Assembly (NCBI RefSeq): GCF_023898315.1 | Contig: NC_064622.1 | Location: 79,919,387 to 79,983,386, forward strand | Length of the DNA: 64,000 bases | Source: Schistocerca nitens | Taxonomy: Eukaryota; Arthropoda; Insecta; Orthoptera; Acrididae | Direction: 5' to 3' | Part shown: positions 54,532 to 64,000 of the stretch, piece after piece | Layout of the letters: the number at the start of each line of letters is the position of its first letter | Numbering within the stretch: position 1 is the first letter of the stretch | The notes under the pieces: model-generated | Databases searched by the model: none | What the model was told of the DNA's origin: nothing | The model's input: the letters and a program-made list of their open reading frames with translations, nothing else | Translations under genes and position numbers: made by a program

Positions 54532-55953
54532 CACTCCTGGAAATTGAAATAAGAACACCGTGAATTCATTGTCCCAGGAAGGGGAAACTTTATTGACACA
54601 TTCCTGGGGTCAGATACATCACATGATCACACTGACAGAACCACAGGCACATAGACACAGGCAACAGAGCATGCACAATGTCGGCACTAGTACAGTGTAT
54701 ATCCACCTTTCGCAGCAATGCAGGCTGCTATTCTCCCATGGAGACGATCGTAGAGATGCTGGATGTAGTCCTGTGGAACGGCTTGCCATGCCATTTCCAC
54801 CTGGCGCCTCAGTTGGACCAGCGTTCGTGCTGGACGTGCAGACCGCGTGAGACGACGCTTCATCCAGTCCCAAACATGCTCAATGGGGGACAGATCCGGA
54901 GATCTTGCTGGCCAGGGTAGTTGACTTACACCTTCTAGAGCACGTTGGGTGGCACGGGATACATGCGGACGTGCATTGTCCTGTTCGAACAGCAAGTTCC
55001 CTTGCCGGTCTAGGAATGGTAGAACGATGGGTTCGATGACGGTTTGGATGTACCGTGCACTATTCAGTGTCCCCTCGACGATCACCAGTGGTGTACGGCC
55101 AGTGTAGGAGATCGCTCCCCACACCATGATGCCGGGTGTTGGCCCTGTGTGCCTCGGTCGTATGCAGTCCTGATTGTGGCGCTCACCTGCACGGCGCCAA
55201 ACACGCATACGACCATCATTGGCACCAAGGCAGAAGCGACTCTCATCGCTGAAGACGACACGTCTCCATTCGTCCCTCCATTCACGCCTGTCGCGACGCC
55301 ACTGGAGGCGGGCTGCACGATGTTGGGGCGTGAGCGGAAGACGGCCTAACGGTGTGCGGGACCGTAGCCCAGCTTCATGGAGACGGTTGCGAATGGTCCT
55401 CGCCGATACCCCAGGAGCAACAGTGTCCCTAATTTGCTGGGAAGTGGCGGTGCGGTCCCCTACGGCACTGCGTCGGATCCTACGGTCTTGGCGTGCATCC
55501 GTGCGTCGCTGCGGTCCGGTCCCAGGTCGACGGGCACGTGCACCATCCGCCGACCACTGGCGACAACATCGATGTACTGTGGAGACCTCACGCCCCACGT
55601 GTTGAGCAATTCGGCGGTACGTCCACCCGGCCTCCCGCATGCCCACTATACGCCGTCGCTCAAAGTCCGTCAACTGCACATACGGTTCACGTCCACGCTG
55701 TCGCGGCATGCTACCAGTGTTAAAGACTGCGATGGAGCTCCGTATGCCACGGCAAACTGGCTGACACTGACGGCGGCGGTGCACAAATACTGCGCAGCTA
55801 GCGCCATTCGACGGCCAACACCGCGGTTCCTGGTGTGTCCGCTGTGCCGTGCGTGTGATCATTGCTTGTACAGCCCTCTCGCAGTGTCCGGAGCAAGTAT
55901 GGTGGGTCTGACACACCGGTGTCAATGTGTTCTTTTTTCCATTTCCAGGAGTG
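54532..55953 (-). mobile_element. Tc1-like DNA transposon, copy 3
   Basis: 1422 bp, ends CACTCCTGGAAATTG and CCATTTCCAGGAGTG, TA at 54530-54531 and 55954-55955. The empty site is preserved at 48121-48138 in the other LTR, so the boundaries are proven within the window. Confidence 0.98.
54687..55709 (-). CDS. Tc1-like transposase, intact (340 aa), copy 3
   Basis: Same 1023-nt frame from MPRQRGREPY to the stop as copies 1 and 2. D155, D244 and E277 are present; residue 243 is E here (LLFEQDNARP, so EQDN for QQDN), adjacent to the catalytic D, and R replaces G or C at a few surface positions. With the terminal repeats and duplicated TA intact, this is the best preserved copy and would be the first candidate for an autonomous element. 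An in-frame open stretch continues upstream to 55985 beyond the element, and is not thought to be coding. Confidence 0.93.
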   Translation of the reverse strand: MPRQRGREPYVQLTDFERRRIVGMREAGWTYRRIAQHVGREVSTVHRCCRQWSADGARARRPGTGPQRRTDARQDRRIRRSAVGDRTATSQQIRDTVAPGVSARTIRNRLHEAGLRSRTPLGRLPLTPQHRAARLQWRRDRREWRDEWRRVVFSDESRFCLGANDGRMRVWRRAGERHNQDCIRPRHTGPTPGIMVWGAISYTGRTPLVIVEGTLNSARYIQTVIEPIVLPFLDRQGNLLFEQDNARPHVSRATQRALEGVSQLPWPARSPDLSPIEHVWDWMKRRLTRSARPARTLVQLRRQVEMAWQAVPQDYIQHLYDRLHGRIAACIAAKGGYTLY

Positions 55954-56753
55954 TATATTGTTATAGCAATTATGGTATAAAGCAACAGAGCAGTGTTACC
56001 CTCTGGGAGGATTTTTGTTAAGTTGACCGTGTTGTACCTAACGGAAATGGATTACCGGAAATGAAAGTCAGAATTACGTAAATATTAGAACAGTAGCAAA
56101 CAAAATTTTGCCTATCTGCACTGTTCAACGGATAAAGAAAACGGCCGCCAGCCTAACTAGGCAAGAGAATGATTAACATTCTCGTTTAAGAAAGTGGGTA
56201 TAAGTAACTATAACGGACAAACACAACCTAGACTTGGCCACACGCGAATGCAATGAACTCTGACACACATATGTTTTAAGATTGAAGCTAACAACTGGAG
56301 CAGCACAAACTATTTGCTAAATTATAAGAGATACCGAAACACCCTATTACTTTCAGGCTTACATAAAGTGAATGGTCTTTATAATATTACTATTAACATG
56401 CACTTCTAATACACAAGATACAGAAACACTTAGCAAACATGAATATATAGAGTTTCACAACTGCAGCTTTCTCTCTTTTACGACAGCGAAACACAATACT
56501 GACCAAATTGCAAGAACTGACTCACCTTTTACGATTAACAACAGGTAGTAATGTGATCATTTACTAAGCAAAACGTTATAAGCCTCAGTCTTGAGAAATT
56601 TTAATTTGAATTTGGCAACAGCACATTAATAATTAGTTTTACTAGGAAAATTATTTCTGCAAGCATAATTAACTTTAACTCACTCTCTTGCCACATTAAC
56701 TTTAACTTTACTCTGTCCAATAGGCATTAATTAGCAAACTGAGTTTTAATGTA

Positions 56754-58092
56754 CGAGGGTCGGTCAAAAAGTAATGCCTCCCATTTTTTTTCTACTTAAA
56801 GAAATTAAGTTAAGTGAAAAATTTGAATTTGGCGCCATTCCTCAAACCTTCTTCTGCAATCCACTGCAGTAGTAACTTTCTGTGTCAACAGGTGGCAGCA
56901 CAGCAGAAGTTTGTAAGATGGCCGACATCGATGTTCGTTTGAGACAGCGTTGTGTGATTGAATTCTTGAATGCAGAAGGTGAAACGCCCATACGCATTCA
57001 TGAAAGACTGAAGAAGGTGTATGGTGTTGTGACAGTGGATGTCCGCACTGTTAGACGATGGGTTCGTCGTTGTAAGGAAGCTGAAGGGCAAACACCGTTG
57101 ACTGACGAAAAGCGGAGCGGCAGGCCGGTGAGTGCAGTGACTCCACACAACATTCAGCAAGTTGATGACATCATTCGTGGTGACCGTCGGGTGACTGCAG
57201 ATGAAGTGTGTCGCATTATTTCTCTTAGTAAAGGCAGTGTGATCACGATTATTAAACAATTGGGGTACTCAAAAGTTTGTGCACGGTGGGTTCCAAGAAT
57301 GTTAACCGATCAGAATAAAGAGGCAAGGAAAACAATAGCCTCCCAACACTTGCAGCGCTTCCGTTTGGAGGGAGATGAGTTTCTGAAAAAAATTGTGACC
57401 GGGGACGAAACATGGGTGCATTTTTTTGAACCCGAATCAAAGAGGCAGTCAATGGAGTGGCGTCACACAAGCTCGCCGAGGAAGAAAAAATTCAAAACTG
57501 TGCGATCGGCAGGGAAAGTTATGGCAACAGTTTTCTGGGATACAGAGGGTGTGATTCTGGTTGATTTTTTGGAGCAGGGATGCACAATAAATTCTGTTCA
57601 ATACGTCACAACCCTCAAAAAACTTAAAGCACGTCTTCAGCGAGTTCGCCCAACAAAATCAATGGCAGATGTTCTTCTTTTGCATGACAATGCAAGACCA
57701 CACACCAGTCGTCACACCTCTGACGAGATTGTCAAAATTGGATGGGAAGTTTTGCCTCATCCCCCATACAGCCCTGACCTGGCACCATCAGACTTCCATC
57801 TGTTCGGGCCACTAAAAGAAGCTCATCGTGGGATTCATTTTGAAGATGAGGAGGCCGTCAAAACATCCGTGCGTCAATGGCTTAGGAAGCAGAGCTGTGA
57901 TTTTTACCGTGCTGGGATACATGCCCTTGTTCAAAGATGGACCAAAACTGTAGAGATGGGCGGAGATTACATTGAAAAATGACAAAATGATCCTCAATGT
58001 TGTGGTTTTCAACCTATGTAATTGCATTTAAATTTCCTGACAATTAAACGTAGAAAACAAAATAGGAGGCATTACTTTTTGACTGACCCTCG
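56754..58092 (+). mobile_element. Complete mariner transposon 2 (1339 bp)
   Basis: Inverted terminal repeats of about 28 bp (CGAGGGTCGGTCAAAAAGTA against its right-end complement, one or two mismatches), TA at 56752-56753 and 58093-58094. The empty site is at about 48913-48928 in the other LTR. Confidence 0.98.
56918..57982 (+). CDS. mariner transposase, intact (354 aa)
   Basis: The DD34D triad is D163 (TGDETWVHFFEPE), D257 (LHDNARPH) and D292 (SPDLAPSDFHLFG), with 34 residues between the last two. WVPRMLTD (124-131) is the linker motif. N-terminal HTH regions cover about residues 5-110 (VRTVRRWVRR; TADEVCRIISLSKGSVITI). The start is MADIDVRLRQ; an earlier in-frame ATG at 56882 lacks family support. 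No disruption. The protein is clearly related to the mariner at 9057-10397 but belongs to a different subfamily, as shown by different terminal repeats (CGAGGGTCGG versus CGAGGGCAGT). Confidence 0.95.
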   Translation: MADIDVRLRQRCVIEFLNAEGETPIRIHERLKKVYGVVTVDVRTVRRWVRRCKEAEGQTPLTDEKRSGRPVSAVTPHNIQQVDDIIRGDRRVTADEVCRIISLSKGSVITIIKQLGYSKVCARWVPRMLTDQNKEARKTIASQHLQRFRLEGDEFLKKIVTGDETWVHFFEPESKRQSMEWRHTSSPRKKKFKTVRSAGKVMATVFWDTEGVILVDFLEQGCTINSVQYVTTLKKLKARLQRVRPTKSMADVLLLHDNARPHTSRHTSDEIVKIGWEVLPHPPYSPDLAPSDFHLFGPLKEAHRGIHFEDEEAVKTSVRQWLRKQSCDFYRAGIHALVQRWTKTVEMGGDYIEK

Positions 58093-58982
58093 TACTTTCA
58101 ATAAGGACACTCGGTAATCACTTTAGTTCAAACGGAGAGGACCCTGAGAGGTGTTATGATGAGGAGAAAAGTCAAGGTAGGTACATAAATTTAGATATAA
58201 ATTACCTTATATTTCAGCACAATAACATATCCATTAAGCTGATCCTTCACTGTACATCATTATAGTGTTACGTTGCAATGATTGCGCAATGTGGTGGCAG
58301 CTGCATGTTGGTAGGTGGAATTGCAAGCAGAATTGCTGGACTCTGTCATTTCTTGGTGGCGATGATAGATACAAATTCCAGAATAGCCCAGCTATTTATC
58401 CATCCATCCGAGGCATTGGATAATGACAGAAAAGCCTCTCTCGAAACCAGCACTATGCAACTTTTACACGGCAGTGCACGGACTCGTAGCTCATCTCTGA
58501 CTGCTGGCTCGTCCCCGACTGACTGCTCGTCCCCGACTGACTCTTGTTCCACCTTTTCCACCTAAGCCAATCACAATTTGCGCGCGCTACACAGTTCCGT
58601 TCCCGAGGGGAACCACTACACCGTTTACATACAGAATAACTAAGAGCCCTAAGTGAAGGTCAGCAGTTTACATAACAGCAAACAAACACATTAAATAAAA
58701 CAGAACATTTTCACATATTGACACTTCTACAAAAAATTATTCACACAAAATTACAATTATATACAGTAAGTTTTGTTCCCTCCAAATGGGACAAAGAATT
58801 TTAAATTACAGATACACTACTTTGCATAGAATCAAATCACGACATCAAAGGCTTGACAAAGAAAAGAGTACACAATTTTATGTTATCGATTCAAAGACAT
58901 TTACAGACGATCAACAATGTAACATTAAATAAAGCAAAAAAAAAAAAAAAAATCCATACAGCATAAGAGCTGTGGTGTTACA

Positions 58983-59490
58983 AGCACTTTAATTTTTAAA
59001 CGGCTGAAACCCAATAATAAAGCTCAACCAAAATCAGAAATTTAAAAGGCAAAGCCTTATGTTAAAACAACGCCTTAAGTAGACTGAAGACCCAAATAAT
59101 CTGACACTTTAAGAGAAAACAACTTAAATTCAAAATCGGCTGAAGGCTCAACACTTAAGACTCAATAACATTAATTTTAAAAATGCCAAAGGCTTTACGT
59201 AAAACAGTTCTCAAATTAGGCTGAAGGCCCAAACCATGTGACAGCTTAAGAGCAGATGAACTTTAATTAAAAATCGGGCGAAGGCCCAAAGAATCTGACA
59301 CTTTAAGAGCAAAACAACTTAAATTCAAATCGGTCGAAGGCCCGACACTTAAGACTCAGTAACATTAATTTAAAAAAATGCCAAAGGCTTTATGTAAAAC
59401 AGTTCTTAAGCTGAAGGCCCAAACCATCTGACGCCTTAAGGGCAAAACAACCTTAATCTAACAATCGGCTACAAGCCATACAAGTACAAA
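58983..59490. repeat. Tandem repeat array, about 195-bp period
   Basis: CTGACACTTTAAGAG recurs at about 59101 and 59296, followed both times by AACAACTTAAATTCAAA. Shorter words (CGGCTGAAGGCCC, CTTAAGACTCA, GCCAAAGGCTTTA) recur within each unit. It continues the remnant at 48010-48056 across the LTR element. Confidence 0.8.
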
Positions 59491-59991
59491 CAACAAGAAC
59501 AAACAAGAAAAGGCAGTACATCCAAGGGCGATCAGAAGTTCCGAGGGTCGGCCTGGAATTCAAACACTAAGGCTCGCTTAGGTGAGACAGGCAGTCGGCC
59601 CAGCCATTGTCGGTCCGACGACAACCCAACCGACAGACAGTCAACGGACCCACTGACAGGATAACCTCCGCTTCACCCGACCAACACACAACAGGGAATT
59701 CAAAGGAACAACGTAGAAGGTATTGGCGTCCACAACCAGTTATACATTGAGCTGTCAAACTACTCACCGTGCTGAATTTACGCCAACGTTTTGACAGGAT
59801 AGCATTATGGGATTTTAGTTTCTCTTTTGGAACTTCTAGATGTGGGGTATACATTAGCGTGCAATCTAATCTCATTCCCAAGTGCTTAGGCTTATCCTCC
59901 TGCCTGATGCTTTGGCCATTCATAGAGAGTTGTCGTTTTCTTTTTGTATCTTTATTGTAAGGGTGCACTATGGTGCTGGTGGTTTTGTGAG

Positions 59992-60192
59992 CCGGCCGAA
60001 GTGGCCGTGCGGTTAAAGGCGCTGCAGTCTGGATCCGCAAGACCGCTACGGTCACAGGTTCGAATCCTGCCTCGGGCACGGATGTTTGTGACGTCCTTAG
60101 GTTAGTTAGGTTTAACTAGTTCTAAGTTCTAGGGGACTAATGACCTCAGCAGTTGAGTCCCCTAGTGCTCAGAGCCATTTGAACCATTTTTT
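59992..60192 (+). mobile_element. Common SINE with 11-bp target-site duplication
   Basis: GGTTTTGTGAG lies at 59981-59991 and 60193-60203. A box GTGGCCGTGCGG and B box GGTTCGAATCC are present; the tail ends GAACCATTTTTT. Confidence 0.94.
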
Positions 60193-60203
60193 GGTTTTGT
60201 GAG

Positions 60204-60540
60204 GGCCGACTGAGCTCCGGTCTATCATCAGTCACAGCTTAGTGGGAGTCACAACAGCATTTAGCCACACCGCTACCTCAGAGACGGGCAGCACATAGCG
60301 ACCAGAATAGTACATAGCGGACTTTGTACTTCATCAGCAATGAGGCTAACGTGGACTATTACAGGGAGCTTGTACCACAACAACTATCTTGAGTTAACTA
60401 ATTTTCTATTCATATGAATAGAAAACCCAGTTAATTATTAATGCAGATTGTATTATAAAAAGAGGGTAACGGCCACCAAACAACATCCTTTCCTTGCTGC
60501 CTTGGTACAAGACGACAGATAGAAGGAGACGACATAATAC
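60204..60540. repeat. LTR-like dispersed repeat, copy 2
   Basis: Pairs with 32690-33060. Inserted in the same LINE relic as the SINE, directly next to it. It includes a short palindrome around CTATTCATATGAATAG (about 60408-60423). Confidence 0.55.
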
Positions 60541-60775
60541 ATGCCACTTGGAGTAGTAGTTGTTCAGTACTTCCAGGTCTGCATTCAGTATTTTCCCGAC
60601 GTCGTTAAATGTTTACTCTCATACCCGATGTCCAGGTTGTCCGCATAGGCAAAATTACGTGATTTTGTGTCTGGCATGTCGGCAACATACAGACTGAAAA
60701 TAATAGGTCCTGGTGCCGAACCATGTGGCAGGCCATTATTCAGAACCACTTTGTTGGTATTGAGACATGAACTGC

Positions 60776-61095
60776 GGCAAAACCAGAACAGAAAGAATCG
60801 AAGCTTTTGACATTTGGTGTTACAGAAGAATGTTGATAATTAGTAGACTAATAAGGTAAGGAATGAGGAGATTCTCCGCAGAATCGGCGATAACGGCGAC
60901 ATACAGCAAGCACTGCCAAAACCAAGGGAGAGGACGATAGGACATGTGTCAAGACGTTAGAGAATAAGGAATAACTGTCACGGTACTAGAGGCTGTGGAC
61001 GATGAGAAGCTGTAGAGGAAGACAGAGATTGGAATACATCCAGCAAATAGTTGAGTACGTAGGCTGCAGTTCCTAATCTGCAACGAAACATCTGC
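60776..61095 (+). pseudogene. RTE-type LINE 3' fragment
   Basis: Nucleotide-similar to 63491-63800 of the window-end LINE (AATCGAAGCTTTTGACATTT against the same motif there; AGACAGAGATTGGAATACAT shared). Frame breaks throughout. Confidence 0.75.
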
Positions 61096-61213
61096 ACCAT
61101 TCATCGAATACATGATCTCAGGACAACTATGAACTTATAAATAGCTTGAGGTATACTTGTTAAAAGTTGGCAGTAAAATATAATCGATCGGTTTATGCTT
61201 GCTTGCATGTGTT

Positions 61214-61244
<31 letters not shown>

Positions 61245-61670
61245 GTGAGTGAGTGAGTGAGTGTGTGTGTGTGCGTGTGTTAATTTTGTTTATTTAGAAA
61301 CCAGTTTGGTAACTTAAACGGCAGATTCCTTTTCGCCAATATACTTATTGAAGTGTTATCGTTAATGTGAGTGTAATTTGGTGTATTAAATTACTTAAAA
61401 ATTTTTGGAAGGCGTGCGCTAGCTGTTTTGGTGTATCCAGGAGCCAATAAAATAATATTACGAAAAGTAATGTTCAGGTTAATGCTGAGACCCCAGTTCA
61501 CTTCTCATTATCATCACCCATCCGATTTGTTTGATACTTTTTAAGCGTTATCTTCGCCCTGTATAGATGCATAGGCCATAGTTACTAGATCATGCATTAC
61601 TGTTCATTTTAGATGGACACATTTCATCGTTCCAAGAATCAGCTTTTCCTAAGACGGAATGGTTCGTGAT
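61096..61670. other. Unassigned DNA with (GT)n microsatellite
   Basis: (GT)n with GAGT units lies at about 61211-61281. No gene recognised in the rest. Confidence 0.55.
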
Positions 61671-62581
61671 ATACACTATGTGATCAAAGGTAGCCGGACA
61701 CTACGAAAAACATACGTTTTTCATATTAAGTGCATTATGCTGCCATCTACTGCCAGGTACTCCATATCAGCGACCTCATTAGTCATTAGACGTCGTGAGA
61801 GAGCAGAATGGGGCGCTCCACGGAACCCACGGACTTCGAACGTGGTCAGGTGATTGGGTGTCACTTGTGTCATACGTCTGTATGCGAGATTTCCACACTC
61901 CTAAACATCCCTAGGTCCACTATTTCCGATGTGATAGTGAAGTGGAAACGTAAAGGGACACGTACAGCACTAAAGCGTACAGGCTGACCTCGTCCGTTGA
62001 CTGACAGAGTCGGCCGACAGTTGAAGAGGGTGATAATGTGTAATAGGCAGACAACATTCCAGACCATCATCTAGGAATTCCAAAGTGCATCACGATCTAC
62101 TGCAAGTACTAAGACAGTTAGGTGGGAGGTGAGAAAACGTGGATTTCATTGTCGAGCGGCTGGTGATAGTCAACACATCACGCCGATAAATGCCAATCGA
62201 CGCCTCGCTTGGAGTAAGGAGCGTAAACATTAGACGATTGAACAGTGGAATAACGTTGTGTAGAGTGATGAATCACGGTACACCATGTGGCGATCCGATA
62301 GGAGGGTGAGCGTCATCTGCCAGCTTGAGTAGCGCCAACAGTAAAATTCAGAGGCGGTGGCGTTATGGTGTGGTCGTATTTTTCATGAAGGGGGCTTGCG
62401 TCCTTTGTTGTTTTGCGTGGCAATATCACAGCACAGGCCAATATTGATGTTTTAATCACCTTCTTGCTTCCCACTGTTGAAGGGCAATTCGGCAATGGCG
62501 ATTGCATCTTTTAACACGATTGAGCACCTGTTCATTATGTACGGCCTGTGGCGGAGTGGTTACATGACAATAACTTCCCTG
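61671..62581 (+). pseudogene. Tc1-like transposase relic H, left part
   Basis: It begins with ATACACTATGTGATCAAAGG, a terminal-repeat-like end. The decayed plus-strand frame includes EPTDFERGQVIGCHLCHTSV, IPRSTISDVIVKWKRKG and SDESRYTMWRSDRR, i.e. both HTH regions and the first catalytic D. Stops and shifts are numerous. A LINE interrupts it at 62581, and the transposase resumes at 63951. Confidence 0.85.
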
Positions 62582-63856
62582 TGCGAGAATTATCGCACAA
62601 TCAGCTTAACAGCTCGTGCATCGAAGCTGCTTACAAGAATAATATACATAAGAATGGAAAAGAAAATTGAAAATGCGATAGGTGACGATCAGTTTGGCTT
62701 TAGGAAAAGTAAAGGGACGAGAGAGGCAATTCTGACGTTACGGCTAGTAATGGAAGCAAGGCTAAAGGAAAATCAAGACACTTTCATAGGATTTGTCGAC
62801 CTGGAAAAAGCGTTCGACAATATAAAATGGTGCAAGCTGTTCGAGATTCTGAAAAAAGTAGGGGTAAGCTATAGGGAGAGACGGGTCATATACAATATGT
62901 ACAACAACCAAGAGGGAATAATAAGAGTGGACGATCAAGAACGAAGTGCTCGTATTAAGAAGGGTGTAAGACAAGGCTGTAGCCTTTCGCCCCTGCTCTT
63001 CAATCTGTACGTCGAGGAAGCAATGATGGAAATAAAAGAAAGGTTCAGGAGTGGAATTAAAATACAAGGTGAAAGGATATCAATGATACGATTCGCTGAT
63101 GACATTGCTATCCTGAGTGAAAGTGAAGAAGAATTAAATGATCTGCTGAACGGAATGAACAGTCTAATGAGTACACAGTATGGTTTGAGAGTAAATCGGA
63201 GAAAGACGAAGGTAATATGAAGTAGTAGAAATGAGAACAGCGAGACACTTAACATCAGGATTGATGGTCACGAAGTCAATGAAGTTAAGGAATTCTGCTA
63301 CCTAGGCAGTAAAATAATCAATGACGGACGGAGCAAGGAGGACATCAAAAGCAGACTCGCTATGGCAAAAAAGGCATTTCTGGCCAAGAGAAGTCTACTA
63401 ATATCAAATACCGGCCTTAATTTGAGGAAGAAATTTCTGAGGATGTACGTCTGGAGTACAGCATTGTATGGTAGTGAAACATGGACTGTGGGAAAACCGG
63501 AACAGAAGAGAATCGAAGCATTTGAGATGTGGTGCTATACAAGAATGTTGAAAATTAGGTGGACTGATAAGGTAAGGAATGAGGAGGTTCTACGCAGAAT
63601 CGGAAAGGAAAGGAATATGTGGAAAACACTGATAAGGAGAAGGGACAGGATGATAGGGCATCTGCTAAGACATGAGGGAATGACTTCCATGGTAGCAGAG
63701 GGAGCTGTAGAGGGCAAAAACTGTAGAGGAAGACAGAGATTGGAATACGTCAAGCAAATAATTGAGGACGTAGGTTGCAAGTGCTACTCTGAGATGAAGA
63801 GGTTAGCACAGGAAAGGATTTCGTGGCGGGCCGCATCAAACCAGTCAGTAGACTGA
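62582..63856 (+). pseudogene. LINE reverse transcriptase and C-terminal region, one stop
   Basis: In one frame: NYRTISLTARASKLLTRII, GDDQFGFRKSKGTREAI, TFIGFVDLEKAFDNIKW, VRQGCSLSPLLFNLYVEEAM and RFADDIAILSESE (active site FADD), then after a TGA at 63218-63220 the C-terminal part (EFCYLGSKI, YGSETWTV, FEMWCYTRMLKIRWTDKVRN, GRQRLEYVKQII). The frame is otherwise intact to the stop at 63854-63856. The first RT motifs and the endonuclease are lost by truncation. The single stop lies where relatives have tryptophan, so a TGG to TGA change is likely. Confidence 0.92.
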
Positions 63857-63860
63857 TGAC

Positions 63861-63861
<1 letters not shown>

Positions 63862-63914
<53 letters not shown>

Positions 63915-63944
63915 CATATACATATATATATATATATATATATA
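63862..63944. repeat. Poly(A) plus (TA)n tail
   Basis: An A run of about 39 bp followed by an interrupted TA/CATA repeat. It is the LINE tail, with the TA part next to the target-site duplication. Confidence 0.95.
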
Positions 63945-63950
63945 TCCCTG

Positions 63951-64000
63951 TAATGAACTGGCCTGCGCAGAGTCTTGACCTGAACCCTATAGAACATCAT
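63951..64000 (+). pseudogene. Tc1-like transposase relic H, right part
   Basis: The last 50 bases encode LACAESLDLNPIEHH, the DLNPIE motif with the third catalytic residue of Tc1 transposases. This continues relic H after the LINE; the rest is beyond the window. Confidence 0.88.

Larger units (their letters stand above)
48057..58982 (-). mobile_element. Non-autonomous LTR retrotransposon with a 552-codon ORF
   Basis: Two direct repeats of about 1.75 kb (48057-49803 and 54463-58982 minus nested elements) flank 4659 bp of internal sequence. The outer flanks are AGCA on both sides (48053-48056 and 58983-58986). On the minus strand each LTR starts TGTAACACCACAGC and ends GTGTTATA. A TGG-starting candidate primer site lies two bases inside the 5' LTR. 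No protease, RT or integrase motif is present in any frame, so mobilisation would need enzymes from another element. Confidence 0.88.
54463..58982 (-). mobile_element. 5' LTR, split by Tc1-like and mariner transposons
   Basis: Without the transposons (1422 and 1339 bp plus one TA each) its length is about 1755 bp, against 1747 bp for the other LTR. Differences from the 3' LTR are scattered substitutions and a few small indels, including GTGTTG inserted near 56031. Confidence 0.92.
59570..60775 (-). pseudogene. LINE reverse transcriptase relic, split by a SINE and an LTR-like repeat
   Basis: The minus strand right part (60545-60775) gives APGPIIFSLYVADMPDTKS and FAYADNLDIGYES, the QGSxLGP and YADD regions with the second D of YADD changed to N. 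The left part (59567-59990) gives PKHLGMRLDCTLMYTPHLEV and LKSHNAILSKRWRKF, the next RT segments. Insertions at 59992-60192 and about 60204-60540 separate them. Confidence 0.7.
62582..63944 (+). mobile_element. 5'-truncated RTE-type LINE inserted in a Tc1 relic
   Basis: TCCCTG occurs at 62576-62581 and 63945-63950, a 6-bp target-site duplication. The element begins inside the reverse transcriptase, continues to a short 3' UTR (GACTGATGACC) and ends in an A tract (63862-63900) plus a (TA)n stretch. Confidence 0.9.

Noticed and set aside
55377..56021. Plus-strand ORF of 214 codons over Tc1 copy 3, and similar frames at 1583 and 22601
   Set aside because: These are shadows of the minus-strand transposase; they repeat in all copies because the nucleotide sequence is conserved.
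48057..58982. Segmental duplication as the explanation of the two 1.75-kb repeats
   Set aside because: Matching AGCA flanks, LTR-like ends and a primer-site-like motif next to the repeat fit an LTR pair better.
1..64000. CRISPR arrays, bacterial operons, ribosome-binding sites
   Set aside because: The content is that of an animal genome; no short regularly spaced direct repeats with unique spacers were seen.

Overview
This window is eukaryotic, repeat-saturated DNA, most likely from a grasshopper or locust (Orthoptera, Schistocerca-like). The basis is at least nine copies of a tRNA-derived SINE whose body I associate with Schistocerca genomes, several Tc1/mariner families, RTE-type LINEs with ATG-poor decayed frames, and Gypsy-type LTR elements. 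I found no host gene: every recognisable coding stretch belongs to a mobile element. The species is an inference; the repeat content is read directly from the sequence.

Layout. 1-3.6 kb: the 3' end of a plus-strand LTR element whose LTR was split by an intact Tc1-like transposon at a (TA)n tract, then a LINE tail and a Tc1 relic. 3.8-8.4 kb: SINEs, a diverged inverted repeat, a 533-bp near-perfect inverted-repeat element, and short motifs resembling a hammerhead ribozyme core. 9.06-10.40 kb: a complete mariner with an intact transposase. 10.5-12.4 kb: Tc1 relic and unassigned DNA. 12.47-25.57 kb: a large minus-strand Gypsy-type element with gag, protease, RT, RNase H and integrase, all frameshifted, carrying a LINE+SINE in its 3' region and a clean Tc1 insertion in gag. 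25.6-36.1 kb: Tc1 relics, SINEs, a LINE 3' end and an LTR-like repeat. 36.2-41.9 kb: a decayed full-length RTE-type LINE split by a 2.5-kb insert that itself holds a SINE-in-SINE. 42-43 kb: a gag relic. 45-45.8 kb: another Tc1 relic split by a SINE. 48.06-58.98 kb: an apparently non-autonomous LTR element (minus strand) with two 1.75-kb LTRs, a 552-codon acidic coiled-coil ORF and no pol; one LTR holds an intact Tc1 and an intact mariner, and the other LTR preserves both empty sites. 59-64 kb: the tandem-repeat array that this element entered, LINE relics, and a Tc1-like relic split by an RTE LINE that runs to the window edge.

How the parts relate. The window is a stratigraphy of nested insertions. 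Target-site duplications and empty/filled site pairs allow relative dating: tandem repeat, then the 10.9-kb LTR element, then Tc1 and mariner into its LTR. Three Tc1-like copies with intact 340-aa transposases and two mariners with intact 356- and 354-aa transposases are the only elements that look recently mobile; the LINE, Gypsy and older Tc1 copies are dead. The most novel items are the 552-codon LTR-element ORF, the hammerhead-like motifs inside inverted repeats, and the unusual D-E spacing of the Tc1-like transposase.
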